A DNA stretch of 64,000 bases, from assembly GCA_947164985.1 (NCBI GenBank), contig CAMUYI010000002.1:124001-188000 (forward strand), given 5' to 3'. Positions 51,401-59,007 of the stretch are shown piece by piece. Made by a program: the position numbers and the translations under genes. The notes beneath the pieces are model-generated. The model did not search any database. It was not told where the DNA came from and worked only from the letters and a program-made list of their open reading frames with translations. The stretch is from an uncultured Bacteroidales bacterium. Its GTDB lineage: Bacteria; Bacteroidota; Bacteroidia; Bacteroidales; Paludibacteraceae. Each line of letters starts with the position of its first letter. Position 1 is the stretch's first letter.

Positions 51401-52976
51401 AAAACTACGGATCACTTTAGGTTCGACCATCACAGACGACCCCGAAGTCAATGCTGCCAACGGCCTGTTTACGAAGATAACTGCTGACTATAAACTGACC
51501 AAGGATGGCAACGTCTCCTTGCGTCTCTTCTCTCAACGCGACTATAATAATATTTTTGAAGGCGAACTGTATAAGCATGGCCTTGCCGTTCAATCGACCA
51601 AGGACTGGCGGCGGATGGAGACCTATCACGGAGACAGCATATCACGCACATATAACCTCACAGCCGATGCCGGTGTGGCCTATCGTTCGAATATTAGTAT
51701 CGGTCCCGACCTTACTGTCAAATCGAGTATCAAGAACCTTATGGGCAAGAATGAGACCTTCACGCTCAAAGGGAACGGTGCTTATTATTGGGGCTTACGG
51801 GACCGACATCCCGGCGATCCGAAGAAGACCGACACTTATAAACTGGGTCTCAACGCGTCCCTCATCTTCCCGTACCTGCATTGGATAGGAGAGAACAACC
51901 CTGAAGGGGACACGCGGTATATGCTCGGCTATCAGTATGAGAATATCGCCGGCGGATATGGTGTACATAAACTCTCCGGTTCGTTCACCTATTTTATCCG
52001 TTCTGCGAACAATCCGTATGTCGTCCATTCGTTCACGCCTTTCTCCCTCTCTATTGTGGCGATGAAAGCCGAGTCGAAGGACCTGCTGGATAAAGCGGCG
52101 GAGTATCCTCAACTGATGAAGATGCTGGCTTCCAATGAGTTCGTGCCTTCCGTCGGGTATAACTTCATCTATAATGACTATCGCGCCAAACGGGCCGTCA
52201 ACACCATGCTGGACCTGGGCGTCAAAGAGTCCGGCAATCTCATCAATGCCATATTTTGCCTCTTTGGCTATAAGTGGGACGATATTGATAAACCGCTGGG
52301 CAAGACAACCTTCAACCAGTTTGTCAAACTGACGGCTGAACTGCGGAATAAGTTCAATCTTTCCGATAAGGTCTGCATTGCTACACGCCTTTTTGCAGGA
52401 GCGAATATACCGTTTGGTAACTCTAATTTTGCACCGCTCTCCGAGGCGTTCTATACCGGCGGACCTAACAGTCTGCGTGCTGCCGCACCCTCTACCTACG
52501 GACCCGGTAACTTCTATTCTACCAAATACAATCAGTCTTTCTTCCATTCCGGAGATGTCAAGTTGGAAGCTAATTTCGAACTCCGTTTCCCGATCGTATG
52601 GAAAATCTTCGGTGCGGCCTTTGTCGATGCGGGTAACGTGTGGGACTGGTTCTCCACCGTCGATATGTTCAAAGCGTCCGGTATGGAGGAGTATATCGCG
52701 CGTCTCGGCATTCCCGAGACCTTGCGGGATGGCGTCTTTAATAACCCCGATTTCGCACGTCAGATAGCCCTCGGTACAGGTGCCGGTCTGCGTCTTGATA
52801 TGGATGGACTCGTCATCCGTCTTGATCTCGGCGTCGGCATTCATGCGCCGTACCAGACCTACCGGTATGACAAGAACTGGAATACGGACTATACGCAACC
52901 TATCACCACGTACTATAACATGCCTTCTTTCCTCGATGGTCTCCGACTGAATTTTGGCATCGGCTATCCGTTCTAA
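48420..52976 (+). CDS. TamB-like translocator fused to an Omp85 barrel, 1518 aa
   Basis: Residues 5-30 form an inner-membrane anchor (ITLGVLLGLILLLLLAVVGVVV). Residues 40-900 are AsmA/TamB-type beta repeats (LRLKATAKTAN, LSPFTNNLPPISIAGDLEAKG, VYGDLATDIRGRVTGPLDSI). The TamB C-terminal domain (DUF490) is about 830-1060: FFLEAPDDEEITRELASVDEETREGL, then ISISKSFFKEKLRITLGSTI. From about 1064 to the end the sequence is an Omp85/TamL barrel: TGGPNSLRAAAPS (the L6 motif, with R-A-A instead of R-G-F/Y), GDVKLEANFELRFPI, FGAAFVDAGNVW, and C-terminal GIGYPF. No POTRA domain is seen. The TTG start is the only plausible one. Known TamA/TamL and TamB are separate proteins. Confidence 0.85.
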   Translation: MVFKRIFNITLGVLLGLILLLLLAVVGVVVTPAARQAILKKGVAIANEKTDYDIDLGRIYLSPFHHSPKVLYQAYKGEADLPLYIEIDSLFIGHRGQDTLVYTRALRLKATAKTANLQSPIFNLQFPIVVDTLRLESTTFHSDSLIAPVGIDVVTKELALSSPEICIAEGRYPLHGLRINDADIAIDLRNSAPDTTAQDTTPLRMAYDVTDGVMHNVHFRLTPLGMDIRTKDLSTNVLADVGGNCYDAKQLNVGGFTFDLGALHLPFDTIYGNACVNLVTGLITSDGLHARSDEIGATADLSATQMNLETMQVKVVGDANYQGSQAYLQASYDINKEAYDAIVHIDRVNLSPFTNNLPPISIAGDLEAKGRGINPKKPLRSHVKLRLDEAIYGSYDLSHTTFEGSTDSVTSLVLAVPGLDANIQSPMPLFPLIDRILPLVATVSDSMILHNLTSLEDLSVLDTIRRQIPALRADIALRRGSPIQAIIDSTGVDFQEVSLSLRSDSQQTDIHLSPFAFHLPDSMRLPEIQAALALNMTEGQTQAALEANTHLTDGAMSFYDLCTDAKLRLDIKREGRELHGNGQLKLDSIIYQNKDLGDHDINMQIDPSSLYTNALRAYINLDDVPLELVKSLVTLEDIDLNGAVRASATIDGLPYKTDISAEVKPLDVRAKYKPYDIDLSLGETPIVMHHNHVDLNGLPIYAADSTFLTLTGGLDLDSMRLDITLAADSFAPIKLPQGGPLPVYGDLATDIRGRVTGPLDSILADVDVTILPTTDITYPIDRKNLAQVKPHGTVNVQYGTADGALNFGGRLNVDDGFIRYSPKAYPIMPFHVDSGSHVLFHGPLGQTQLNVSASQQVKADVQSGDDETRRVDFTTGVRVNGELDSIGLSSIGFFLEAPDDEEITRELASVDEETREGLAATLLATGMYVGESNEAAQRSGYALSSIINSRINAAMANSKMGKFVDIDLSSGQSQHASGKTNDMNISISKSFFKEKLRITLGSTITDDPEVNAANGLFTKITADYKLTKDGNVSLRLFSQRDYNNIFEGELYKHGLAVQSTKDWRRMETYHGDSISRTYNLTADAGVAYRSNISIGPDLTVKSSIKNLMGKNETFTLKGNGAYYWGLRDRHPGDPKKTDTYKLGLNASLIFPYLHWIGENNPEGDTRYMLGYQYENIAGGYGVHKLSGSFTYFIRSANNPYVVHSFTPFSLSIVAMKAESKDLLDKAAEYPQLMKMLASNEFVPSVGYNFIYNDYRAKRAVNTMLDLGVKESGNLINAIFCLFGYKWDDIDKPLGKTTFNQFVKLTAELRNKFNLSDKVCIATRLFAGANIPFGNSNFAPLSEAFYTGGPNSLRAAAPSTYGPGNFYSTKYNQSFFHSGDVKLEANFELRFPIVWKIFGAAFVDAGNVWDWFSTVDMFKASGMEEYIARLGIPETLRDGVFNNPDFARQIALGTGAGLRLDMDGLVIRLDLGVGIHAPYQTYRYDKNWNTDYTQPITTYYNMPSFLDGLRLNFGIGYPF
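48765..48799. repeat. Heptamer array, AATCTTC/AATTTTC type, in the TamB/Omp85 gene
   Basis: Five units, in frame as NLQSPIFNLQFP (about residues 116-127). Confidence 0.88.
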
Positions 52977-53014
52977 AGGGCATTTTTGGGAGTTTTTTCT
53001 GTTTTTATTTCTTA

Positions 53015-53041
53015 GCCCACAAGTGGGCACGATTATTTTTT
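53015..53041 (+). terminator. Terminator after the TamB/Omp85 gene
   Basis: GCCCA-CAAG-TGGGC (53015-53028) followed by ACGATTATTTTTTT, 38 bp after the stop codon. Confidence 0.6.
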
Positions 53042-53052
53042 TCCAAAAAATC

Positions 53053-53083
53053 TTGCATATGTGCAAAAAAAGCAGTACCTTTG
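53053..53083 (+). promoter_or_regulatory. Promoter of korAB
   Basis: TTG (53053-53055), 20-bp spacer starting CATATGTG, TACCTTTG (53076-53083), C; the korA GTG is 28 bp downstream. Confidence 0.88.
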
Positions 53084-53110
53084 CAGCAAATTTAATACCT
53101 CATAATTAAA

Positions 53111-54955
53111 GTGAAGAATATTGTAGTTAGATTTTGTGGAGACTCAGGCGACGGAATGCAGTTAACGGGTAATATGTTTGCCCAATTGGCAGCCGAACTG
53201 GGTCATGAGATTTCCACCCTCCCGGACTTTCCCGCGGAGATACGCGCACCGCAAGGTACTTTGGGTGGCGTCAGTGGTTTTCAAGTTGAGTTGGGTAGTA
53301 AGGTCTATACGCCCGGAGACAAGGCCGATGTGATCGTCGCGATGAATGCCGCGGCATTGAAAGTGTGTACCTTAGGTTCGCATTTCAATCATCCGCAGGC
53401 GCATTTCGATGAGGAGTTCGCGCTCTATCATCGTCATGCGATTGTCATCGTCGATACCGATAGTTTGACCGACAAGGACCTCGAGAAAGCGCAGTACCAT
53501 ACGAATAATCCGTTTACGGAATTAGGCATCCCTGAGTCCGTACAGATCGTGCCGGTCACGCTCACAACGCTTACCAAAGAGGCGCTCAGCGAAAGTGGAA
53601 TGGATAATAAATCCATCCTCAAGTGTCGTAACATGTTCGCTTTAGGCCTTATCTATTGGCTCTTTGACGAACCCATGGAGAAAGCGATCCATCTGCTCGA
53701 GGAGAAATTCAAGAAGAAACCGGCCCTTATTGCGCCGAATACCAAGGTTATGGTGGATGGATATAACTACGGTCAGAACCTCGCCCTGTCGATCAATCAG
53801 ATCCGTCTGGAAGGTCAACCTTCGGAAGCACACGGTACATACACCTCCATCGCCGGAAACAAAGCCACCGCATGGGGACTTATCGCAGCCGCAGAGAAAG
53901 CGGGTAAGCACCTCTTCTTGGGTTCGTATCCTATCACGCCGGCGACCGATATCCTCCATGAACTGGCGGCTCGTAAGGATATGAACGTCATGGCTATTCA
54001 GGCGGAAGATGAGATTGCAGGTGTTTGTACGGCTATCGGTGCTGCTTTTGCCGGGGACTTGGCTTGTACCTCTACTTCCGGTCCCGGTCTCAGCCTCAAA
54101 TCCGAAGCCATCGGTCTGGCCGTCATGGCAGAGTTACCGCTCGTCATCGTCGATGTGCAACGCGGTGGACCTTCCACCGGTCTGCCTACCAAGACCGAAC
54201 AGACCGACCTGCTCCAAGCGCTCTATGGCCGTAACGGCGAGTGTCCGGCGGTTGTACTGGCGGCATCGAGTAGCGCGAACTGCTTCGATTTCGCGTATCA
54301 GGCTTGTAAGATTGCTTTGGAGAATATGACGCCGGTTATCCTGCTCACCGATACCTATCTGGCTAACGGAACCGCCCTTTGGCGCGTACCGAAACTGGCA
54401 GAACTGCCGACCATCACGCCGCAGTCCGTTCCTGAAGAACTGAAAGGTCATTTCAATCCTGCGCTCCGTGACGAACGCGGCGTACGGTACTGGGCATTCC
54501 CGGGTATGGAAGGATACGAACATCGTAACATCGGTCTCGAACGAGATGCTGAACGTGGTACGATATCTACCAACCCCGAGAACCATGAAGTCATGGTCCG
54601 TGCCCGTCAAGCCAAGATCGCCCAGATCGCCAATTCGATCCCGGATCTTAAGGTGCAAGGTAACGCACAGAGCGACACGCTTCTCGTAGGTTGGGGTAGT
54701 ACCGAAGGGCATCTCCATGCCGCTGCAGATGAACTCAATTGTGCCCTCGCGCAGTTCAATTATATCTGCCCGCTGCCTCGCAATACACGCGAAGTGCTCA
54801 GTCAATACAAACGCATCATCGTATGCGAACTGAATACGGGTCAATTTGCAACTTATCTTCGCAGTCAATTCCCCGACATTCAGATGGAACAGTATAATGA
54901 AATTCAAGGACAGCCGTTTGCTGTAGAAAGGATAGTTAAGTATGCAAGCAAGTGA
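53111..54955 (+). CDS. korA: 2-oxoacid:ferredoxin oxidoreductase, fused gamma-alpha subunit (KorA)
   Basis: Subunit of the CoA-dependent oxidoreductase (probably 2-oxoglutarate) that links the partial TCA cycle to ferredoxin. The 614-residue protein has the gamma domain first (RFCGDSGDGMQLTGNMFAQLAAELG, TLPDFPAEIRAPQGTLGGVSGFQV, residues 6-60), then the alpha/PYR domain (GSYPITPATDILHELAA, AEDEIAGVCTAIGAAFAG, TSTSGPGLSLKSEAIGLAVMAELPLVIVDVQRGGPSTGLPTKTEQ). GTG start. Overlaps korB by 14 nt. Confidence 0.95.
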   Translation: MKNIVVRFCGDSGDGMQLTGNMFAQLAAELGHEISTLPDFPAEIRAPQGTLGGVSGFQVELGSKVYTPGDKADVIVAMNAAALKVCTLGSHFNHPQAHFDEEFALYHRHAIVIVDTDSLTDKDLEKAQYHTNNPFTELGIPESVQIVPVTLTTLTKEALSESGMDNKSILKCRNMFALGLIYWLFDEPMEKAIHLLEEKFKKKPALIAPNTKVMVDGYNYGQNLALSINQIRLEGQPSEAHGTYTSIAGNKATAWGLIAAAEKAGKHLFLGSYPITPATDILHELAARKDMNVMAIQAEDEIAGVCTAIGAAFAGDLACTSTSGPGLSLKSEAIGLAVMAELPLVIVDVQRGGPSTGLPTKTEQTDLLQALYGRNGECPAVVLAASSSANCFDFAYQACKIALENMTPVILLTDTYLANGTALWRVPKLAELPTITPQSVPEELKGHFNPALRDERGVRYWAFPGMEGYEHRNIGLERDAERGTISTNPENHEVMVRARQAKIAQIANSIPDLKVQGNAQSDTLLVGWGSTEGHLHAAADELNCALAQFNYICPLPRNTREVLSQYKRIIVCELNTGQFATYLRSQFPDIQMEQYNEIQGQPFAVERIVKYASK

Positions 54956-55976
54956 TTTTAAATCGGACCAATATGTACGTTTCTGCCCGGGATGCGGTGA
55001 CCATGCGATTTGTATGGCGCTGCAGAAAGCCATGGCGCAGATAGGGATTCCGACCCATGAAGTAGCTGTCGTTTCCGGTATCGGTTGTTCCAGCCGTATG
55101 CCGCATTACCTCAATACCTACGGTTTCAATACCATCCACGGTCGAGGCGGTGCCATCGCAACGGGTGTCAAGACTTCTCATCCGGAACTTACCGTTTGGC
55201 AGATGTCAGGTGACGGAGACTGCTTGGCGATCGGTGGAAACCATTTCATTCACGAGATACGTCGTAATGTGGACCTCAATGTATGCATGTTCAACAACCG
55301 CATCTATGGTCTTACCAAAGGTCAGTACTCGCCTACAAGCCCGAAGGGCTTCGTCTCCAAGTCCTCGCCTTTCGGAACGGTAGAGCGTCCGTTTGTGCCG
55401 GCTCAACTGGTGCTCGGCGCAGGAGGTACATTCTTTGCTCGTACCCTCGATGTCGATATGCCGACCACCGTCGATTGTCTCGTAGCAGCACAGCAACACA
55501 AAGGCTGCTCTATCGTTGAGTGCCTTGTTAACTGTGTGATTTTCAATAATGGAACGCACGCATGGATTGCAGACCGTGAGCAACGTGCCGAGCATTCGAT
55601 CATCCTCAAGCATGGCGAGAAGATGATCTTTGGTGCCAATAACGACAAAGGACTTGCCGTGGAGATCGATCCCGTCACCTTTGTGCCGAAGATGATTGTC
55701 GTGCCTGCAGATGATCCGCGTGTACTTGTACACGATGCCACCCAACCGGACCCGACGCTTCATCGTCTCTTGGGTCTCATGGGACAAGACCGTATTGTGA
55801 GTGTCAACGCAGAGCCGGATAATGACCAATTACCAATTGCCTTAGGTGTGATCCGTAATGTGGAAGCGGAGACCTACGACCAAGCAGTCAACGAACAGAT
55901 CGCTGACGTGCGTGAGAAAGCAAAAGCAAAAACGTTTGATGAACTGACTGCTACCCTCGATACTTTCCTTCTGTAG
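54942..55976 (+). CDS. korB: 2-oxoacid:ferredoxin oxidoreductase, beta subunit (KorB)
   Basis: TPP-binding partner of KorA, 344 aa. Motifs: RFCPGCGDHAICMALQKAM (residues 11-29), SGIGCSSRMPHYLNTYGFNTIHGRGGAIATGVK, and the TPP/Mg block GDGDCLAIGGNHFIHEIRRNVDLNVCMFNNRIYGLTKGQ. It has no ferredoxin domain. The 3' end overlaps the converging rsgA by 26 nt. Residues 294-300 (NDQLPIA region) contain a short three-unit heptamer array at 55821-55841. Confidence 0.95.
   Translation: MQASDFKSDQYVRFCPGCGDHAICMALQKAMAQIGIPTHEVAVVSGIGCSSRMPHYLNTYGFNTIHGRGGAIATGVKTSHPELTVWQMSGDGDCLAIGGNHFIHEIRRNVDLNVCMFNNRIYGLTKGQYSPTSPKGFVSKSSPFGTVERPFVPAQLVLGAGGTFFARTLDVDMPTTVDCLVAAQQHKGCSIVECLVNCVIFNNGTHAWIADREQRAEHSIILKHGEKMIFGANNDKGLAVEIDPVTFVPKMIVVPADDPRVLVHDATQPDPTLHRLLGLMGQDRIVSVNAEPDNDQLPIALGVIRNVEAETYDQAVNEQIADVREKAKAKTFDELTATLDTFLL
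55821..55841. repeat. Short heptamer array in korB
   Basis: Three units: AATGACC, AATTACC, AATTGCC. Short enough to be chance on its own; listed because it matches the others. Confidence 0.55.
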
Positions 55977-56940
55977 CGTCATTCAAAATAGACAGATACG
56001 ATTCGTAACGGGAGATAGCAATGTCTCCCGTTATGATTTTGTCCTGCACGGCACAACCGGGTTCATTCGTGTGCGTACAGTTACCAAAACGGCAATCACG
56101 ACCTGCGGCAAAGATCTCACGGAAATAATGACTCACCTCATCTTTCTGAAAATCAATCGTTCCGAAACCCTTTATACCCGGTGTATCGATGATCCGGCCA
56201 TTCTCCATTTTCCATTCACCATTTTCCATTTTCCATTCTCCATTTTCCATTTCGAGGAAGTACATCTCCGAGAAGGTTGTCGTGTGCATTCCCTTGTCAT
56301 GCGCATCGGAGATCTTACCCGTACGCGTCATCTCTTTGCCAAAGAGCGCATTAAGCAAGGTACTTTTTCCAACGCCTGAGTTTCCTGATAGTAACGTCGT
56401 TTTTCCTTCAAATAAAGAAAATAAATCTGACTTCTGACTTCTGAATTCTGAATTCTGAAGACTGATCGCTGAAATCTCGAGAGTTTGATAATCCAAACTC
56501 TCGTACAGAGCTCGAAGTTCTGCCAGTTGCTCAAGTTCGTCTTCCGTCAGCAGGTCTATCTTATTAAAGATAAGGATCGCGCGCACGCGATAAGCCTCAC
56601 AGGTTGCGAGAAAACGGTCAATAAAAGTGGTACTGGTCGCAGGATGGTTCACCGTCACAATCAATGCCACCTGATCCACATTAGCCGCTAAAATATGACT
56701 CTCTTTGCTCAGGTTCGTGGACTTGCGGATGATATAATTCTTCCGTTCCTCAATCTCTGTGATCCAGTTGGTACCGTCCGCAAGTGTCTGAACCTCAACA
56801 AAATCGCCTACGGCTACGGGGTTCGTACTACGGATACCACGAATGCGGAAGTTGCCTTTGATATGGCACTCCACATTCGTACCATCGTCCATCCGAACGA
56901 TGTAACTGCTACCCGTAGATTTAATAACGAGACCTCTCAT
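55951..56940 (-). CDS. rsgA: Ribosome small-subunit-dependent GTPase A
   Basis: Circularly permuted GTPase that checks late 30S maturation, 329 aa. Order: OB fold (GLVIKSTGSSYIVRMDDGTNVECHIKGNFR), G4 FNKIDLL, G1 LSGNSGVGKSTLLNALFG, G3 DTPGIKGFG, and a zinc-binding C-terminus (CRFGNCTHTNEPGCAV). Two heptamer arrays are in frame: one between G4 and G1 (LQNSEFRSQKSDLF), and a long one of eight units immediately before G3 (MENGEWKMENGEWKMENG), about residues 229-248. The second lies in the switch I region, which makes its tolerance remarkable. Confidence 0.95.
   Translation of the reverse strand: MRGLVIKSTGSSYIVRMDDGTNVECHIKGNFRIRGIRSTNPVAVGDFVEVQTLADGTNWITEIEERKNYIIRKSTNLSKESHILAANVDQVALIVTVNHPATSTTFIDRFLATCEAYRVRAILIFNKIDLLTEDELEQLAELRALYESLDYQTLEISAISLQNSEFRSQKSDLFSLFEGKTTLLSGNSGVGKSTLLNALFGKEMTRTGKISDAHDKGMHTTTFSEMYFLEMENGEWKMENGEWKMENGRIIDTPGIKGFGTIDFQKDEVSHYFREIFAAGRDCRFGNCTHTNEPGCAVQDKIITGDIAISRYESYLSILNDATEGKYRG
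56006..56040 (+). terminator. Terminator of korAB inside rsgA
   Basis: Perfect 10-bp stem TAACGGGAGA (56006-56015) with TCTCCCGTTA (56024-56033), 8-nt loop, then TGATTTT. It is 30 bp after the korB stop and lies in the 3' coding part of rsgA on the other strand. Confidence 0.72.
56198..56253. repeat. Heptamer array, CCATTTT type, in rsgA switch region
   Basis: Eight units (CCATTCT, CCATTTT, CCATTCA and variants), the longest array in the window, in frame as repeated ENGEWKM. Confidence 0.95.
56425..56459. repeat. Heptamer array, TTCTGAA/TTCTGAC type, in rsgA
   Basis: Five units in frame as LQNSEFRSQKSD between G4 and G1. Confidence 0.92.
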
Positions 56941-56941
56941 A

Positions 56942-57101
56942 GCGCTTCGCGCGTTAAATGGTTAAAATGGTTCTTCGAACGTTAAACGGTTAAGATGGTT
57001 TTGTTGCACAAAACGTTAGAATACTAACGTGACGCAGTCACCATTTTAACTTATTAACGTCACGTAGTGACCATCTTAACTTTTTAACGTCACGCAGTGA
57101 C
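56942..57101. repeat. Cluster of five triloop hairpins in opposed orientation (REP/BIME-like)
   Basis: Left half: GCGC-TTC-GCGC and GTTC-TTC-GAAC, each followed by a GTTAAA-GGTTAA-ATGG segment, then GTTTTG-TTGCA-CAAAAC. Right half: GTGAC-GCA-GTCAC, GTCAC-GTA-GTGAC, GTCAC-GCA-GTGAC at a strict 30-bp period, separated by CCAT-TTAACT-TTAAC segments, the reverse complement of the left spacer. Lies between frr and rsgA. Confidence 0.85.
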
Positions 57102-57665
57102 CTATACGGTCATAATCTCCTTCTCTTTGGCTGCGTAGAGAGCATCCACCTTAGCGATATACTTATCGTGGGTCTTCTGCATCTCTTCCTCGGCATCTTT
57201 CTCGATGTCCTCACTCAGACCGTTCTTGACGAGTTTCTTGAACTCCTCAATCGCATCACGACGGGCATTACGGATCGACATCTTAGCGCTCTCTGCCTCG
57301 CCTTTGCATTGCTTGCACAACTCACGACGACGCTCTTCGGTCAGCGGAGGTAAGATCAAACGGATGGTCTCGCCGTTGTTTGAGGGAGCTAAACCGATAT
57401 TCGAGTTGATGATTGCGCGTTCGATGTCGCCGATCAACTTCTTCTCCCAAGGCGTGATAGCGATCGTACGTGCGTCCGGGGTCGTGATCGTCGCGCAGTT
57501 AGCCAGAGGCGACATCGCACCATAATAATCGATCTTGATCGGGTCTAAGATACGCGGGTTTGCTTTTCCTGCACGGATGTGCTGGAGGGTGTCGTCCAAG
57601 TGAGCGACAGCAGACTGCATCTGCTCTTCAGCTGCATTCTGATACAATTCCAATTCGTCTTCCAT
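57102..57665 (-). CDS. frr: Ribosome recycling factor
   Basis: Splits post-termination ribosomes with EF-G. Length 187 and features are standard: [78 protein letters not shown], then the last helix. The gene is in the common pyrH-frr order. Confidence 0.96.
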   Translation of the reverse strand: MEDELELYQNAAEEQMQSAVAHLDDTLQHIRAGKANPRILDPIKIDYYGAMSPLANCATITTPDARTIAITPWEKKLIGDIERAIINSNIGLAPSNNGETIRLILPPLTEERRRELCKQCKGEAESAKMSIRNARRDAIEEFKKLVKNGLSEDIEKDAEEEMQKTHDKYIAKVDALYAAKEKEIMTV

Positions 57666-57671
57666 AATATT

Positions 57672-57706
57672 AATTTACAATTTACAATGTACAATTTACA
57701 ATGTCA
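57672..57706. repeat. Heptamer array, AATTTAC/AATGTAC type
   Basis: Five units between frr and pyrH; the last (AATGTCA) contains the pyrH stop on the minus strand. Confidence 0.88.
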
Positions 57707-57715
57707 CGGAGTGAC
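57703..57715. repeat. Isolated triloop hairpin, same family as 56942-57101
   Basis: GTCAC-GGA-GTGAC, overlapping the pyrH stop codon. Confidence 0.7.
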
Positions 57716-58408
57716 CAACGTTCCTATTTGTTCGCCATTTATAACTTTCTCGAGATTACCGTACTGATCCATGTTAAATACATAGATCGGCAGACCGTTC
57801 TCGCGAGCCATAGCGGTGGCTGTGATATCCATCACCTTAAGTCCGCGTTGAATCACCTCGTCGTACGTGATCTCGGTGAACTTCGTGGCCGTCGGGTCTT
57901 TCTCCGGGTCAGCGGTGTAGATTCCATCCACACGCGTACCTTTCAGCATCACGTCGGCTTTGATCTCCAGCGCACGAAGACTGCTTCCTGTGTCGGTCGT
58001 GAAATAAGGTGCACCGGTTCCGCCGGCTAAGATCACTACGTTACCTTTGTCTAACAAGCGTTGAGCCTTGGCGGGACTATAGAAATCACCGATCGGCTCC
58101 ATGCGGATGGACGTCAGTACACGTACTTTCTGACCGATGGACTCCAAGGCAGATGCCAATGCTAAAGCATTGATGACGGTAGCTAACATACCCATCTGAT
58201 CGCCCTTCACGCGGTCAAAACCTTTCTTGGCACCACTCAATCCGCGGAATATATTACCGCCACCAATCACGATGCCGACCTGGATGCCCTTTTGAGCGAT
58301 CGCTTTCACTTGCTCAGCATAATCTGCCAAACGTTGGGTATCGATACCCTGCTTACTCTCTCCGGCCAAACTCTCACCGGATAGTTTTAACAGTATTCTG
58401 CGAAACAT
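57704..58408 (-). CDS. pyrH: UMP kinase
   Basis: Phosphorylates UMP to UDP; amino-acid kinase fold, 234 aa. Motifs: RILLKLSGESLAG (residues 4-16), GGGNIFRG, GDQMGMLATVINALAL, GTGAPYFTTDTGSSLRALEIKAD and DITATAMARENGLPIYVFNM. Clustered with frr as in many bacteria. Confidence 0.97.
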   Translation of the reverse strand: MFRRILLKLSGESLAGESKQGIDTQRLADYAEQVKAIAQKGIQVGIVIGGGNIFRGLSGAKKGFDRVKGDQMGMLATVINALALASALESIGQKVRVLTSIRMEPIGDFYSPAKAQRLLDKGNVVILAGGTGAPYFTTDTGSSLRALEIKADVMLKGTRVDGIYTADPEKDPTATKFTEITYDEVIQRGLKVMDITATAMARENGLPIYVFNMDQYGNLEKVINGEQIGTLVTP

Positions 58409-58442
58409 AATTTTTAATTCTTAATTTTTAATTCTTAATTAG
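58408..58442. repeat. Heptamer array, TAATTTT/TAATTCT type
   Basis: Five units between pyrH and the gamma-carbonic anhydrase gene, supplying the latter's stop (58435-58437). Confidence 0.9.
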
Positions 58443-58965
58443 TCTCGTACCAAGAGGCGTACATTGCGTAGTTATTGGCTATTTTTTTGTTTATCTCTTC
58501 GGTCTGTGCAGGATCGGCTTTCTTGATGAATTTTGCCGGTACACCTCCCCAGATCTCGTGCGGACCGATCTGCGTTCCTTTGAGCACCAATGCATTGGCT
58601 GCCACAATCGCTCCTTCGCCTACATGCGCATCATCGAGTAGGGTAGCACCCATCCCGATCAACGCGTAGTCATCGACGTCAGCGCCGTGAATCGTCACGT
58701 TGTGTCCTACGGACACATAGTCGCCTAAGCGGATGGTCGATTTCTGATACAAGGTATGCAGTACCGCCCCGTCTTGGATGTTACAATGCTTCCCGATGAC
58801 GATTGTGTTCACGTCGCCGCGCAGCACGGAGTTGAACCACAGACTCGATCCTTCGCCCACCGTCACATCGCCGACCACGGTCGCGTTCTCCGCCATAAAC
58901 ACGTCATCAGCAATGTGCGGTGTCAGGATTTCTCCGTTCCTATTTATGGACTTTACAAGTGCCAT
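58435..58965 (-). CDS. Gamma-carbonic-anhydrase-like hexapeptide protein
   Basis: A 176-residue left-handed beta-helix protein of the YrdA/PaaY branch. The three zinc-ligand His can be placed in GAVLH and GHNVTIHG (about residues 70, 87 and 92), in the order expected for gamma-carbonic anhydrases; NTIVIGKHCNIQDGAVLHTL and IGMGATLLDDAHVGEGAIVAANALV show the hexapeptide turns. Enzymatic activity of this branch varies, so the substrate is uncertain. Confidence 0.9.
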   Translation of the reverse strand: MALVKSINRNGEILTPHIADDVFMAENATVVGDVTVGEGSSLWFNSVLRGDVNTIVIGKHCNIQDGAVLHTLYQKSTIRLGDYVSVGHNVTIHGADVDDYALIGMGATLLDDAHVGEGAIVAANALVLKGTQIGPHEIWGGVPAKFIKKADPAQTEEINKKIANNYAMYASWYETN

Positions 58966-59007
58966 AAATTCTTAATTCTTAATTCTTAATTTTTAATTCG
59001 CAATTAG
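58966..59007. repeat. Heptamer array, TAATTCT type
   Basis: Six units between the gamma-carbonic anhydrase gene and tpiA, including the tpiA stop (59004-59006). Confidence 0.9.

Noticed and set aside
51795..53066. 423-codon minus-strand ORF opposite the TamB/Omp85 gene
   Set aside because: Antisense shadow; the plus strand has coherent barrel motifs and the minus-strand product is low in known features.
56942..57101. Possible CRISPR array because of 28-30 bp periodicity
   Set aside because: The repeats are adjacent without unique spacers, are partly inverted, and no cas gene is near.
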